From the NCBI RefSeq assembly GCF_010731535.1, contig NZ_AP022581.1, positions 2,861,952 to 2,925,951 on the forward strand: a DNA stretch of 64,000 bases. Direction: 5' to 3'. The position numbers were made by a program, and so were the translations under genes. Numbering within the stretch: position 1 is the first letter of the stretch; each line of letters starts with the position of its first letter. A model generated the notes under the pieces. The model was not told the origin of the DNA, did not search any database, and saw nothing but the letters and a program-made list of their open reading frames with translations. Shown piece by piece: positions 1 through 10,159 of this stretch. The DNA comes from Mycobacterium lacus (GTDB taxonomy: Bacteria > Actinomycetota > Actinomycetes > Mycobacteriales > Mycobacteriaceae).

Positions 1-226
1 TCCTGCCGCCGCCTGGCGGCGGCGCGCCCGCGGCGGCCAGTTGGGCATCGACCTGCGCCTGATAGGTGGGCGGCAGGCCGAGCCCTCCGTTACCCCGCGG
101 AAAGTGCACCCAGGCCAGGCCCGCGTCGAACCGCGCGCCAAGGAAATCTTGCGGGTCGCTGGTGATGGGGTCGTGCTCGTCGAGCAGCGCCCGCACCCTG
201 GCCTGAAGGTCGGCTTCGGTAGTCAT
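1..226 (-). CDS. acyl-CoA dehydrogenase, N-terminal part (runs off the window)
   Basis: The minus strand is open from an ATG at 226 to the window edge, about 75 residues. It begins MTTEADLQARVRALL and contains FPRGNGGLGLPPTYQAQVDA, the type of N-terminal helix and Gly-rich loop seen in acyl-CoA dehydrogenases. The ATG overlaps the stop of the upstream reductase gene by 4 bases (ATGA), so the two are probably co-transcribed and translationally coupled. Such a dehydrogenase would oxidise a fatty acyl-CoA or steroid side-chain CoA using FAD. The catalytic base and FAD-binding parts are outside the window, so substrate and completeness are unknown. Confidence 0.7.
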   Translation of the reverse strand, partial: MTTEADLQARVRALLDEHDPITSDPQDFLGARFDAGLAWVHFPRGNGGLGLPPTYQAQVDAQLAAAGAPPPGGGR

Positions 227-990
227 CGGGCCTGAAAGCCCTGCGCCGGCCCGAGCAACAGGCCACCGTCGACGACCAGCGTCTCCCCGGTAATCCAGCT
301 GGCCGCGTCCGAAACCAGGAAGGCGACCGCGTCGGCCACATCGGCCGGCTCACCGATCCTTCCGAGCGCAATCGAGCGCGCCAACGCGTCCTCGTGGTCC
401 TTCCAGAGCGCCTCGGCGAGCCGGGTTCGCACCACGCCCGGGCAGATTGCATTGACCCGGATGCGCGGCGAAAGTTCCAGCGCCAGTTGCTTGGTGACGT
501 GGATCAGCGCCGCCTTGGTGGCGTTGTACATGCCCATGGCCGGCGATTGGTGCATGCCGCCGACGGAGGCGGTGTTGACGATCGCGCCGCCGTGCTCACC
601 CATCCATGACTTGACGACGAGCGACGTCCACAGCAACGGGGCCCACAGGTTGACGTCAAAGATCTTGCTGAAGCGGGCGTGGTCCTGGTCGATCAGCGGG
701 CCGTACGCCGGGTTGGTGCCAGCGTTGTTGACCAGCATGTCCACGCCGCCGAAGCGTTCGAGCGTGAGGTCGATGCAGCGCCGCGCGGCCTCCTCGTCGA
801 CCGCGTGCGCGCCCACGCCCACGGCCCGGTCTCCGACCTGCGCCGCCGCCGCATCGGCGGCCTCCTGCTTACGGGCGGTGAGCACCACGTTGGCGCCCGC
901 CTCGGCCAGGCGTTGCCCGATCGCCAACCCGATTCCCCTGGAGGCGCCGGTGACTATCGCGGTGCGGCCGGTCAGATCCATTGAGGTCAT
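223..990 (-). CDS. fabG5: SDR-family 3-oxoacyl-ACP reductase-like protein (FabG5 / Rv2766c type)
   Basis: This is a 255-residue short-chain dehydrogenase/reductase. The cofactor motif TGASRGIG is near residue 13, followed by NNAG in the middle, the catalytic YNATK (Tyr/Lys), and a C-terminal ITGETLVVDGG typical of the FabG group. The ATG at 990 (MTSMDLTGRTAIV) is preferred; an ATG at 981 is possible, and an in-frame start at 1023 would add 11 residues unlike the family. It ends 4 bases into an acyl-CoA dehydrogenase gene, so the pair probably acts in acyl-CoA or lipid oxidation or reduction. Position beside the PE27/PPE genes matches Rv2766c of M. tuberculosis. Substrate specificity cannot be read from the sequence. 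Confidence 0.88.
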   Translation of the reverse strand: MTSMDLTGRTAIVTGASRGIGLAIGQRLAEAGANVVLTARKQEAADAAAAQVGDRAVGVGAHAVDEEAARRCIDLTLERFGGVDMLVNNAGTNPAYGPLIDQDHARFSKIFDVNLWAPLLWTSLVVKSWMGEHGGAIVNTASVGGMHQSPAMGMYNATKAALIHVTKQLALELSPRIRVNAICPGVVRTRLAEALWKDHEDALARSIALGRIGEPADVADAVAFLVSDAASWITGETLVVDGGLLLGPAQGFQAR

Positions 991-1047
991 AGCGCCCGAT
1001 TCCTTGTGCCATGTTTTGCACATGCTTGGACGTGGTATGCGAAAAGA

Positions 1048-1407
1048 ATGTTAGCGAAATTCAACCTCATGAAACCACTGGTGGCGGCCGGGGCTATCGC
1101 TACAGCGATCGCTGCGGCACCAGCGGCGTCAGCCGGGGGTTTTACCGCTGGTTCTGCTGGTCCCCCGATGACCACCACTACGGTTACTCACTTCTTCCCA
1201 GCAAATGAACCCGGCGGCGGCGGCTGCGACGCCAACGGCAACTGCGGCTCCGGGGGCGTGAACAGCGGCCCGGGCGGCGGTCCCGGGGGCCAAGGCTGCA
1301 TCCCGGGCGTCGGTTGCGGTTCCGGCGGCCAGTTCTGGGGCCCCGACCTGGTGCCGGGCGGCGGCGGCTGCATCCCGGGCGTCGGCTGCGGCGGCGGCCA
1401 CGGATAG
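1048..1407 (+). CDS. small secreted Gly/Cys-rich protein
   Basis: The product is 119 residues. The N-terminus has a signal peptide: MLAKFNLMKPL, then an Ala/Ile-rich core ending AAPAASA, with probable cleavage before GGFTAG. The mature chain is very Gly-rich and carries six Cys as spaced pairs: CDANGNC, CIPGVGC and CIPGVGC again. The last two lie in a tandem repeat of about 28 residues (PGG..GCIPGVGCGSGG). An in-frame ATG at 1069 (MKPLVAAG) would give a shorter signal peptide. It is transcribed away from the fabG-like gene. I recognise no named family; the disulfide-type spacing and Gly repeats suggest an extracellular or cell-wall protein. The function is unknown. Confidence 0.7.
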   Translation: MLAKFNLMKPLVAAGAIATAIAAAPAASAGGFTAGSAGPPMTTTTVTHFFPANEPGGGGCDANGNCGSGGVNSGPGGGPGGQGCIPGVGCGSGGQFWGPDLVPGGGGCIPGVGCGGGHG

Positions 1408-1591
1408 CAGGGGCGGCGGCGCCGTTCCGTCGGGGCTGTCGGCGCGACACCGGTGTAGGTTGCGACCGTTCGGGTGTCCAGTTCGGTTGCCGCACGGCCG
1501 ATTCGGAGCGCGATCTCGCCACGGTGGTCGGCCGCATAGCGGTCATGTTGCGGGCGCGGCGGTCAACCGAGCGACATGCCCCTTACTGGCG

Positions 1592-2749
1592 TCACACCAC
1601 CACTTGCTTGGGCATAACGATCGGCTTGAACCCGTATCGCGGGCCCGCGTAGGCACCGGTGCCCTTGGTTGCCGAGGCCATCCCCGGCATCCCGGGCATA
1701 CCGGCGATCGGCGCGGCTTCGTCGGGGACGGCCCAGCCGCTGCCTTCCAACGCTGTGGCGCCCGGAGTCATCGCCGGGGCGGCGCTGGACCAACTCGCCG
1801 GCACCGACAGGCCGCCGACCGCGGAGGCCTTGCCCAGACCCGCGACCATCGCTGTGCCGGCGCCCGCCGGTGTCACGGCTTGCGACAAGCTGGCTGCGCC
1901 CGCGGCGGCCGGGGCGGCGGCAGCAGCTGCGGGTGCGGCGCCGGCAAGAACATGGTGCAGGAGTACCGCGTTGGGGATGGTGTTCATGACAAACCACGCC
2001 GCGGTGTTGACCGCACCGTTGATGGCGTTTTGCACGAACGGAATGTCGAGCAGCCCCAGAATGTCATCGATGATTCCGCCCAGCCCCGTCGCCTGGACCG
2101 GGGAGGCCAGCCCCATCACCGCGTTGGGCAAGTTGCTGATCAGGTTGCCCAGGCCCACCTGCGCGACGGTGGCCGACGCGGCGGCTTGACTGACCGCGGC
2201 GGCCTGGCTCGCCACTCCGGCCGGGTTGGTGATCTGCGACGGCGCGATCAATGGGTTCAACGTGCCGGCGGCCGCCGAGGACGCCGCGTAGCCGTACATG
2301 GCCAGAGCGTCCTGGGCCCACATTTCGGCGTAGTGGGCCTCGGTCGCCATGATCGCCGGTGTGTTCTGGCCCAGGATGTTCGTCGCCACCAGCGCTGCCA
2401 GCAGCGCCCGGTTGGCCGCCACCTCGGCGGGTGGCACCGTCGTGGCAAACGCCGTCTCGAAGGCGGCCGCCGACGCGGTGGCCTGCGAGCCGGCGCGCTG
2501 CGCGCACTCGGCGGTGTAGGCCAGCCAGGCCACGTATGGCTGGGCCGCGGCGGCCATCGCCATCGACGCGGGACCCGTCCACCGCTCGGTGGTCAGCTGC
2601 GTGATCACCGACTCGAAGGACGATGCTGTGGTGCTCAACTCGACGGCTAGGGCATTCCACGCCGCCGCCGCGGCCATCATCGGTGCCGCGCCCGCGCCGG
2701 CGTACATGCGTGCGGAGTTGATCTCAGGGGGCAAAGCTCCGAAATCCAT
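1592..2749 (-). CDS. PPE family protein, SVP subfamily (PPE43/PPE44-like)
   Basis: The product is 385 residues. It starts [18 protein letters not shown], the PPE signature with Pro-Pro-Glu at residues 7-9, followed by the about 180-residue helical PPE domain (WTGPAS, the conserved WxG turn, near residue 60). The C-terminal half is Ala-rich and carries GLSVPASW (the SVP motif) and ends [17 protein letters not shown] proteins pair with PE proteins and leave the cell through ESX type VII secretion. The PE gene lies just upstream on the same strand. By position downstream of a PE27-like gene it corresponds to PPE43, but PPE44 is equally close by sequence type, so no symbol is given. Confidence 0.9.
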   Translation of the reverse strand: MDFGALPPEINSARMYAGAGAAPMMAAAAAWNALAVELSTTASSFESVITQLTTERWTGPASMAMAAAAQPYVAWLAYTAECAQRAGSQATASAAAFETAFATTVPPAEVAANRALLAALVATNILGQNTPAIMATEAHYAEMWAQDALAMYGYAASSAAAGTLNPLIAPSQITNPAGVASQAAAVSQAAASATVAQVGLGNLISNLPNAVMGLASPVQATGLGGIIDDILGLLDIPFVQNAINGAVNTAAWFVMNTIPNAVLLHHVLAGAAPAAAAAAPAAAGAASLSQAVTPAGAGTAMVAGLGKASAVGGLSVPASWSSAAPAMTPGATALEGSGWAVPDEAAPIAGMPGMPGMASATKGTGAYAGPRYGFKPIVMPKQVVV

Positions 2750-2809
2750 TTTTCCTATCCGTTCCTTATCGGCTTTCGCTGGTTGGTGTCGATTGGGCGA
2801 CCACGTCGG

Positions 2810-3628
2810 CTAGCCGACCGCAGGCTTTGGCATGACGATCGGCTTGACGCCGTAGCGCGGCGCCCCGAAGCCGGCGCTGTTGCGTGTTGCGGAGGCCAGC
2901 CCCGGCATTCCGGGAATGACGGTTCCCGGGGCGGCCTGCGGCGCGGCGGCGGTCCAGCCTGCGCCCGGTAACGTGCTACTGCTCGATACCAGGGTGGCCG
3001 GACCGGCCCAGCTGGGTGGTGCCGCCATCACGCCGATCGAGGATGCCTCGCCCACACTGGCCGCGACCGGGGCCGCGCCGAAGGCTGCTGCCGCCCCCAA
3101 CTCCCCCAGGCCTGCGCCCTCCGCGCCGGCAGCGCCGGCGGCTTCGGCGGCTTCCTCGCTACCGACCTCGGCGGCAACGAGGCCGCCGCCCGTCAACCCG
3201 AGCAGGTCCGACGCGGCCGAGGCCCAGTTCCCAACCCCGATGTTGAAGAGGTTGGCGATATCGGACACCCAAGGCGGCACCGGATTCGGCGCCGCGCCGA
3301 GGATGCTCGCGATACCCGACAGGGGTGAAGCCGCCGCGGACGAGTTGGCGGCCTCGGTGGCCGCATATGTGCCGGCGCTGATCCCGAGGGTGTGCACGAA
3401 CATCTCGTACATGGCTTGAGCCTCGGCGTTGACCTGCTGGTAGAGCGTGCCGTATGCCGTGAACAATGACGCCTGCAGCGCCGAAACCTCATCCGCGGCC
3501 GCGGGAATCACGCCCGTGGTGGTCGGGGCCACTGCGGCCGCGTTCTGGGCGTCCATCGCTGAGCCAATCGTCTGCAGCTTGCCCGCTGCCGCCGCCAACT
3601 CTTCAGGCTGAGTCGTCAGGAATGACAT
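2810..3628 (-). CDS. PE27: PE family protein (PE27-like) with a PPE-SVP-like C-terminus
   Basis: The product is 272 residues, close to the about 275 of PE27 (Rv2769c). The N-terminal PE domain begins MSFLTTQPEELAAAAGKL (Pro-Glu at 8-9) and runs about 95 residues, with YAATEAAN near its end, which resembles the YxxxD/E secretion signal. Unlike a short PE protein it carries a long tail. The tail ends GMPGLASATRNSAGFG and YGVKPIVMPKPAVG, almost the same module that closes the neighbouring PPE protein. It precedes the PPE gene with 60 bases between them, the usual PE-then-PPE order. It is probably secreted by an ESX system as a PE/PPE heterodimer. Confidence 0.9.
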   Translation of the reverse strand: MSFLTTQPEELAAAAGKLQTIGSAMDAQNAAAVAPTTTGVIPAAADEVSALQASLFTAYGTLYQQVNAEAQAMYEMFVHTLGISAGTYAATEAANSSAAASPLSGIASILGAAPNPVPPWVSDIANLFNIGVGNWASAASDLLGLTGGGLVAAEVGSEEAAEAAGAAGAEGAGLGELGAAAAFGAAPVAASVGEASSIGVMAAPPSWAGPATLVSSSSTLPGAGWTAAAPQAAPGTVIPGMPGLASATRNSAGFGAPRYGVKPIVMPKPAVG

Positions 3629-3958
3629 CTGTTGCTCCTCATGTTTGAACGGTGCCGACCCGCATCGGCTCCTGTGAATTTGCTGATCAGATTCTGCGGA
3701 TTAGCTGACCAGTGTCTGTGTGTCGGGATAAGACTAACGATGCGCACCCCCGCAGTCCCGGCCGAAAGGCGCCGGTGATGAATCCAGTTACGGCTTCTTA
3801 ACGCTGGCGCCGGCAGTCTTAACATTGCCCTTTCGAGCGTGTCATCTGGCCGGGGGCACCCGCACTGGAATGCACAAGAATTGAGGCACGCGGCGGGCGA
3901 CGCCACGCACGCGTGCCGGTCATCGGAGCGGAGAACCCCACTTCACCTGTTCGCGGAG
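3629..3958. other. intergenic region upstream of the PE27-like gene
   Basis: About 330 bases lie between the PE gene start and the stop of the decayed AMP-ligase gene. I find no convincing gene here. The part next to 3629 contains GTTGCTCCTCATG, which read on the minus strand gives a GAGGAGC-type ribosome binding site about 7 bases before the PE start. The stretch 3660-3800 is less GC-rich than its surroundings and probably holds the PE/PPE promoter. Confidence 0.4.
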
Positions 3959-5086
3959 CTAGCCCTTGAGCAGTTTGCCGCCGGCGTTGCGTGGCAACTC
4001 GCTGTCTACCACCGTGACGTATCGCGGAACCTTGACGTCGGCGAGCCGCTCGCGGCAGTGGTCGATCACCGCGGTCACGTCGATGTGGTCCCGGCCGCCG
4101 AACAGGATCGCGCCCACCTTCGCAGGCGTCGACGACTTTGGGGGCCGCCAGCAACACGGCCTCGACCTCGACGAGAATGTCTCCAGACCTTCGGTTGATG
4201 ATGTCCTTGAGTCGATCGATGATGCGCACCCGACCCCCGTCGTCGACCCGGACGGCGTCGCCGGTGCGCAACCAACGGTCGACTATCGCCGCCGCAGTGG
4301 CGTCGGGCCGGTTCCAGTAGCCGGCCGTCACGTTGGCTGCGCGCACCACCAACTCACCCCAGACCGGGCTCGTCGCCGTATGGGATCAGGCCAAGGTGCC
4401 CCGAAGGGACCGGATATCCGACCGAATCGGCGTGCGCGACGGCATCGCGGTCATCAGCGACGCGGTTTCGGTCATGCCGTAGCCGTTGAACACCGTGACC
4501 TGCGGCAACGCGTTCTTCACCGCCCGCACCAACCACGGTACTGATCGGCGCGCCCCGGTAGCCCACCCAACGGACCCCCCTGGAAGGCAAAGTCCTTGTG
4601 CCGCAACACTAATGAATACACCGCCGGGACGGTCACCAGCAACGAGATCCGTTCGGCGGGCAGCGCGGCGATCAATTGGTCGACGTCGAGCGCGGGCATG
4701 AACACCGACGTTCCCCGACGCGGGCGGCAAACAGCAGCTGTGAGTTGCAACCGGTCACATGGAACAGCGGTACCGAGATTAGGGTGCGCATCCCCTCACC
4801 GAGATCCGTTGGCAGTCCTAGACATCGGAACCCGTTCCCCCGAGGTGTAAAACAGCGCGGCCGTGTCTTCGGGGCCGAGCTTTTCGGTCACGTAGGGTTC
4901 GGCGTCGGGCAACGCCGTGTCCGGTGTCAGGTCCAGGCGCGCACCGGCGTCGTCAACCTGCTCGGCGAGCATGTCCAGCAGGGTGGCGGGCAGCTCCTGG
5001 TGGCGGGGGACGCCATTGGAGTCGGGGGAAACACCCGCGGTTGGGAACGGGTCCTGGTCGCGGGGAATCTCGGCTATTTCGGGCAC
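3959..5086 (-). pseudogene. decayed AMP-dependent acyl-CoA synthetase / ligase (FadD-type)
   Basis: Pieces of one adenylate-forming enzyme lie in different minus-strand frames. In order they are: DTAALFYTSG (start of the P-loop-like motif), TLISVPLFHVTG, LLVTVPAVYSLVLRHK, VFNGYGMTETAS (the YGMTE core), LRTGDAVRVDDGG and IIDRLKDIIN (the TGD and hinge motifs), and DSELPRNAGGKLLKG followed by a stop (C-terminal catalytic Lys). Several frameshifts separate them, the segment after YTSG is missing, and the normal first 100 or so residues are reduced to a short stub beginning 5 bases after the flavoprotein gene. The C-terminal end is preserved, so decay is recent or partial. It is non-functional as read. 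Confidence 0.85.
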
Positions 5087-5091
5087 TTTCG

Positions 5092-5539
5092 CTACTCCAT
5101 CAACGTTGCGGCCAACGTGCCGCCCAGTTCGTAGGCGCGCTCGCGCGCCGCGGCGTCGATGGCGCCGACAACCTCCAGCACGTCGGCGACCCGGCTCAGC
5201 GACAACCCGGCCGCCAGCTTGCCGACGGCGGCGGCGGCGCCGACGGTGTCGTTATTGCCGTGGACCCACAGACCGTAGGGGCGGCCCGCCACGTGGTCGA
5301 GGCTCGGGTAGTAGACGGTGTCGAAGAAGTGCTTGAGCGCCCCCGACATGTAGCCGAAGTTGGCGGTGGTGCCGAACAAGTAGCCGTCGGCGTCGAGCAT
5401 GTCCGGGATGGTCGCGGCCAGCGCCGGCCTCGAGACTACGTCGACGCCTTCGATCTCGGGGTCGTGGGCTCCGGCGAGCACCGCTTCGAGGAGTTCGCGA
5501 GTGGTTGGCGACGGGGTGTGGTGGACGATGAGCAGCGTC

Positions 5540-5547
<8 letters not shown>
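5092..5547 (-). CDS. flavodoxin-like NAD(P)H-dependent FMN protein (Rv2771c type)
   Basis: The product is 151 residues. It starts MSKTLLIVHHTPSPTTRELL, the beta-strand plus phosphate-binding loop of flavodoxin-fold proteins. YLFGTTANFGYMSGALKHFFD follows, matching the FMN-contact region of WrbA/NAD(P)H:quinone reductase-like proteins, then a second loop WVHGNNDT. It probably binds FMN and carries out two-electron reductions in the cytoplasm. It overlaps the membrane-protein gene upstream by 8 bases and lies in one minus-strand run with dapB. The matching gene in M. tuberculosis is Rv2771c, of nearly identical length. The physiological substrate is unknown. Confidence 0.85.
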
Positions 5548-6825
<1,278 letters not shown>

Positions 6826-6838
6826 CTATGATTCGAAT

Positions 6839-7380
6839 ATGCGTTCGATAGATGTCCTGCTGGACGGGCTCGACGAGGCCGTGGCGGCGATCGGTGACGT
6901 CAACTTCGACGCGTTCGACCCCGTTATCCGGCTGCGCGCGCTGGAGCGGCTGCAGACGACCCGCCGGCGCCAGGTGGCGCTCAGTCACGACGTGATCGCG
7001 GGGCTGGCCAAAGAGGATCCCGCCGACATCGGCGGCCCGGTGCACAAGGTGGTCGCCGACTGGCTGCGGATCAGCTGCGCCGAGGCGCGCCGCCGGGTCT
7101 ATGCCAAGGACCGCGGCTGCACCCACCTGGCTGCGACGTCCCCGGCTATTGGTGTGAAGTCCACCACGTCGACGACTGGGCCGCCGGCGGCCACACCAAC
7201 GCCGACAAACTCACCTTCGCCTGCACGCCCAACCACAACAGGCCGGACCAGACTGGCGCACAAGAAAACTCCCAACGGCCACACCGAATGGATCCCACCC
7301 CAAAAACCACGACCACGGCCTACCAAGAACCAACGACTCCCCGAACGCCTCCGCACCGACGGCGAGGAGCGGGCGGGTCC
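6839..7380 (+). pseudogene. 13E12 repeat family remnant (DUF222 + HNH)
   Basis: It begins MRSIDVLLDGLDEAVAAIG and contains DWLRISCAEARRRVYAKDRGC, the N-terminal type of the mycobacterial 13E12 proteins. The normal central part of 200 or more residues is missing. The C-terminal HNH region follows in another frame: GCDVPGYWCEVHHVDDWAAG, then HTNADKLTFACTPNHN. The join near 7125 is therefore both an internal deletion and a frameshift. 13E12 genes are multi-copy HNH-endonuclease-like genes of unclear function, often carried in mobile or repeated DNA. This copy cannot make a normal product. Confidence 0.8.
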
Positions 7381-7464
7381 ATGACGTCGCGCTTACCGCG
7401 GCGACTACACGCCACCGCGAATCTAGGCTTGGATGATGTTGCCGCTACCAGCGGAGGTGCTCGC

Positions 7465-7977
7465 GTGAAATCCAGCGACATCAGGATCCGTGAAGCCAAG
7501 CCGATCGATTTCCCCAAGATCGTGGAAATGCACTATCCGGTTTGGCGACAGTCCTGGTCCGGAATGCTGGCGGCGCACCTGCTCGACATGCTCGCTCAGC
7601 CGCAACGCTGGGCCTCGGAGTTCTACCCCCAAACCCTCAATCGCCGCGGGTGGAGTATGTGGATTGCCGAATCCGGTGGCCGGACACTCGGTATGACCAT
7701 GTTCGGGCCGGACCCGGCACAACCCGATCGCATTCAAATCGACGCACTGTACATAGCAGAGGAAAGCCAACGGCACGGCATCGGCGGACGCCTGCTCAAC
7801 AAGGTTCTGCGCTCGTATCCGTCAGACGACGTGGTTCTGTGGTGCGCGGAGAAAAACGCCAAGGCGCGCCGCTTCTACGAGAAGAAGAACTTCGAAGTCG
7901 ACGGCCGCACCTTCGCCTGGAAGCCACTGCCCGGTGTGAGCGTGCCGCACGTAGGCTACCGACTCAAGCGTCGATGA
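7465..7977 (+). CDS. GNAT family N-acetyltransferase (Rv2775 type)
   Basis: The product is 170 residues from a GTG at 7465, which has GCGGAGG about 5 bases upstream; an ATG at 7381 would lengthen it into the 13E12 remnant. Motif A of the GNAT fold is clear: IDALYIAEESQRHGIGGRLL, with Q/RxxGxG/A as QRHGIG binding acetyl-CoA. VVLWCAEKNAKARRFYEKKNF follows (motif B, with the Asn and FYEKxGF-type helix). It would acetylate an amine on a small molecule or protein. Position and orientation match Rv2775. The substrate is unknown. Confidence 0.88.
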   Translation: MKSSDIRIREAKPIDFPKIVEMHYPVWRQSWSGMLAAHLLDMLAQPQRWASEFYPQTLNRRGWSMWIAESGGRTLGMTMFGPDPAQPDRIQIDALYIAEESQRHGIGGRLLNKVLRSYPSDDVVLWCAEKNAKARRFYEKKNFEVDGRTFAWKPLPGVSVPHVGYRLKRR

Positions 7978-8093
7978 CCACACCAAGCCCCGGCGAGCCG
8001 CGTTGAAATAGTGGCGCCAATGCGGCGTGGTCCCGGGCGACAGGTGCGGGTCCACCGACTAGAGGAAACGCACCGGCAGCTAGAGGGCCAGGG

Positions 8094-9557
8094 TCAGGCC
8101 TCACTGAGGGTGCGACGCAACTCGTACTGCTCGGGATCCGGATTTGCCAGCATGGTCCGGTGTCGGGCGGGTGTAAACGGCCAAACCTCGGGCACACCGT
8201 CTTTGCCCAGATACCAACTGTCGCAACCGGTGGTCCACACGGTGTTCGGCATCGCGGCCCGCAACTCGGCGTTGAAGGTTTCGGTCGCCGACGACGTCGG
8301 CTCCACCGTGTCGAATTCGTCACGGCGCCAACGCTGGATCCACTGCAGTATGTGATCGGCCTGTGATTCGGCGACGGCCGTGAGTGCGAAATTTCCCACC
8401 GGGCTGTGCGGCCCCAACATCATGAAGAAGTTGGGAAATCCCGGCATCGCGACGGTTTGGTGCGCCCGTGGGCCGTCGCGCCAGACATCGTCCGCCACGA
8501 TGCCGTCCCGCCCGGTCAGTCGCATCGGACGAAAGAATGCGTGCGTGTCGAATCCGGTGGCCAGCACGATGATGTCAGCCTCGTGTAGGACGCCATCATC
8601 GGTCACGATGCCCCGGTGTTCGACATGGTCGATACCGGCGGTGACCAGTTCGACGTCATCACGCTGCATCGCACGGTAGAACCCGCCGGACATCACCAAC
8701 CGTTTGCACATCGGTTGGTAATCCGGGGTCAGGGCCCTGCGCAAACCGGGGTCGCGCACGGTACGCAGATTGGCGCGGCACACGGCTCCCATCAGCTTTC
8801 GTTGCCAGCCTGGTCGGGTCACCGCGGCCGCAAGCAGCTCGAAAACAAGGCTGTACGCCCGATAGGCCGCCCAGCCCAGCCAGGGAACGGCGCGATGGCA
8901 AACGGAGGCCAGCCTCGAGTAGCGAGGGTTGGGCAACGGGAGGATCCATTGCGCCGTGCGCTGGAACATGAGGAGTTTGCCCGCCAGGCCCGCCAGGCCG
9001 CAGATGATCTGAACGCCAGTCGATCCGGTGCCGATCACCGCGATTCGCCGGCCCCGCAGCGGAACCCGATGGTCCCAGCGGGCGGAGTGAAAGACGGTCC
9101 CGCCGAAGTCGGCCAAACCGGCGATGGCCGGGATTCGGGGATGATGCAGCACCCCGGTCGCCGAGATCAGGAAGTCGGCTGTCGACTCGGCTCCGGCATC
9201 GGTGCGCAGCACCCACCGGCCGGCGTCGAATCGGGCGCTGACGATTTCCGTGCCGAACCGAATCCGGTCCCTCAGTGCGTGCCGATCGGCGACCCCCCGC
9301 AGGTAGGTCTGGATTTCGGGGCCAGGCGAGAACAGGTGGGTCCAGTCCGGGTTCTTGTCGAACGTGTACTGATAAAACCGCGACGGCACGTCACACGTCA
9401 GACCCGGATAAGTGTTTTCCCGCCACGTCCCGCCCACCTCGTCGGCCTTCTCGTAGATGGTGATGTTGGTAATCCCGTTGCGCAGCAACGCAATTGCGAC
9501 ACACAATCCGGACATACCCGCCCCGACGATGGCGACGGCGGGATCGCGGCGAGTCAT
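8094..9557 (-). CDS. flavin-containing monooxygenase, Baeyer-Villiger type
   Basis: The product is 487 residues. The FAD-binding motif is VAIVGAGMSGLCVAI near residue 8. The Baeyer-Villiger fingerprint FxGxxxHxxxW is present as FGGTVFHSARWD near residue 158. The NADPH-binding loop is VIGTGSTGVQI, and IIVLATGFDTHAF is the second FAD motif. All are intact, so this should be an active NADPH- and O2-dependent monooxygenase turning ketones into esters or oxidising S or N atoms, as in the EthA/MymA group. It is convergent with the GNAT gene and downstream of aldR, with 18 bases between. M. tuberculosis carries other genes (Rv2776c-Rv2778c) here, so this is a lineage difference. Confidence 0.9.
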   Translation of the reverse strand: MTRRDPAVAIVGAGMSGLCVAIALLRNGITNITIYEKADEVGGTWRENTYPGLTCDVPSRFYQYTFDKNPDWTHLFSPGPEIQTYLRGVADRHALRDRIRFGTEIVSARFDAGRWVLRTDAGAESTADFLISATGVLHHPRIPAIAGLADFGGTVFHSARWDHRVPLRGRRIAVIGTGSTGVQIICGLAGLAGKLLMFQRTAQWILPLPNPRYSRLASVCHRAVPWLGWAAYRAYSLVFELLAAAVTRPGWQRKLMGAVCRANLRTVRDPGLRRALTPDYQPMCKRLVMSGGFYRAMQRDDVELVTAGIDHVEHRGIVTDDGVLHEADIIVLATGFDTHAFFRPMRLTGRDGIVADDVWRDGPRAHQTVAMPGFPNFFMMLGPHSPVGNFALTAVAESQADHILQWIQRWRRDEFDTVEPTSSATETFNAELRAAMPNTVWTTGCDSWYLGKDGVPEVWPFTPARHRTMLANPDPEQYELRRTLSEA

Positions 9558-9575
9558 CCGACGATGATAGCCAGC

Positions 9576-10091
9576 CTAGATGGGCGCGGCTCCGCGCAGA
9601 TGCTCGAAGATCAGTGACGTCTGCGTCCCCGCGACGTCGGCGTCGGCATTGAGATTTTCGACCACGAAGGAACGCAGGTCCTCGGTGTCGCGCGCGGCGA
9701 CGTGCAGGATGAAATCGTCGGCGCCGGCCAGGAAATAGACGTCCATCACCTGTCGCCGACGCCGGATCTGCTGGATGAAGCTGCGGATTTTCCCGCGCGC
9801 GTTGGACTGCAGGTTGACCGAGATCATCGCCTGCAGCGGCAATCCCACGGCGACCGGGTCGATATCGCTGTAGAACCCCCGGATGACGCCGAGGTCCACC
9901 AACCGCCGAACGCGGCCGTGGCACGTTGACGGCGCGATCCCGACGGCCTCCGCGAGCGCATTGTTTGTGATCCGGGCATCGCCGTGCAGCAGGCTCAGGA
10001 TTCTGCGGTCCACCTCATCAAGATCAGCCGGCCGAACATTCTTCGGTGAGTCGTCTGGCCGGCCCGTCCGTTCCGTTATCTTATCGGGCAT
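9576..10091 (-). CDS. aldR: Lrp/AsnC family regulator of alanine dehydrogenase
   Basis: The product is 171 residues. The N-terminal winged helix-turn-helix is LDEVDRRILSLLHGDARITN with the recognition helix in GIAPSTCHGRVRRLVDLGVI. A RAM effector domain follows (VYFLAGADDFILHVAARDTE, the ligand-binding loop). It lies divergent to ald with 68 bases between starts, as Rv2779c does to Rv2780. The family senses amino acids; AldR is known to control ald and to respond to alanine. It should act as an octamer on sites in the shared intergenic region. Confidence 0.93.
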   Translation of the reverse strand: MPDKITERTGRPDDSPKNVRPADLDEVDRRILSLLHGDARITNNALAEAVGIAPSTCHGRVRRLVDLGVIRGFYSDIDPVAVGLPLQAMISVNLQSNARGKIRSFIQQIRRRRQVMDVYFLAGADDFILHVAARDTEDLRSFVVENLNADADVAGTQTSLIFEHLRGAAPI

Positions 10092-10159
10092 AGCGGAACT
10101 TTACAGAATTATCATCGGTCGAATTGCGATATTCTCGAACTTTCTTCAAACTTGAGGCC
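10092..10159. promoter_or_regulatory. divergent aldR-ald control region
   Basis: These 68 bases separate the two start codons. They are strikingly AT-rich for this genome (for example ACAGAATTATCATCGGTCG and GCGATATTCTCGAACTTTC). Both promoters must lie here or overlap the starts. Lrp/AsnC proteins bind degenerate AT-rich sites, so this is the probable AldR operator. Exact boxes cannot be fixed by eye. Confidence 0.6.
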
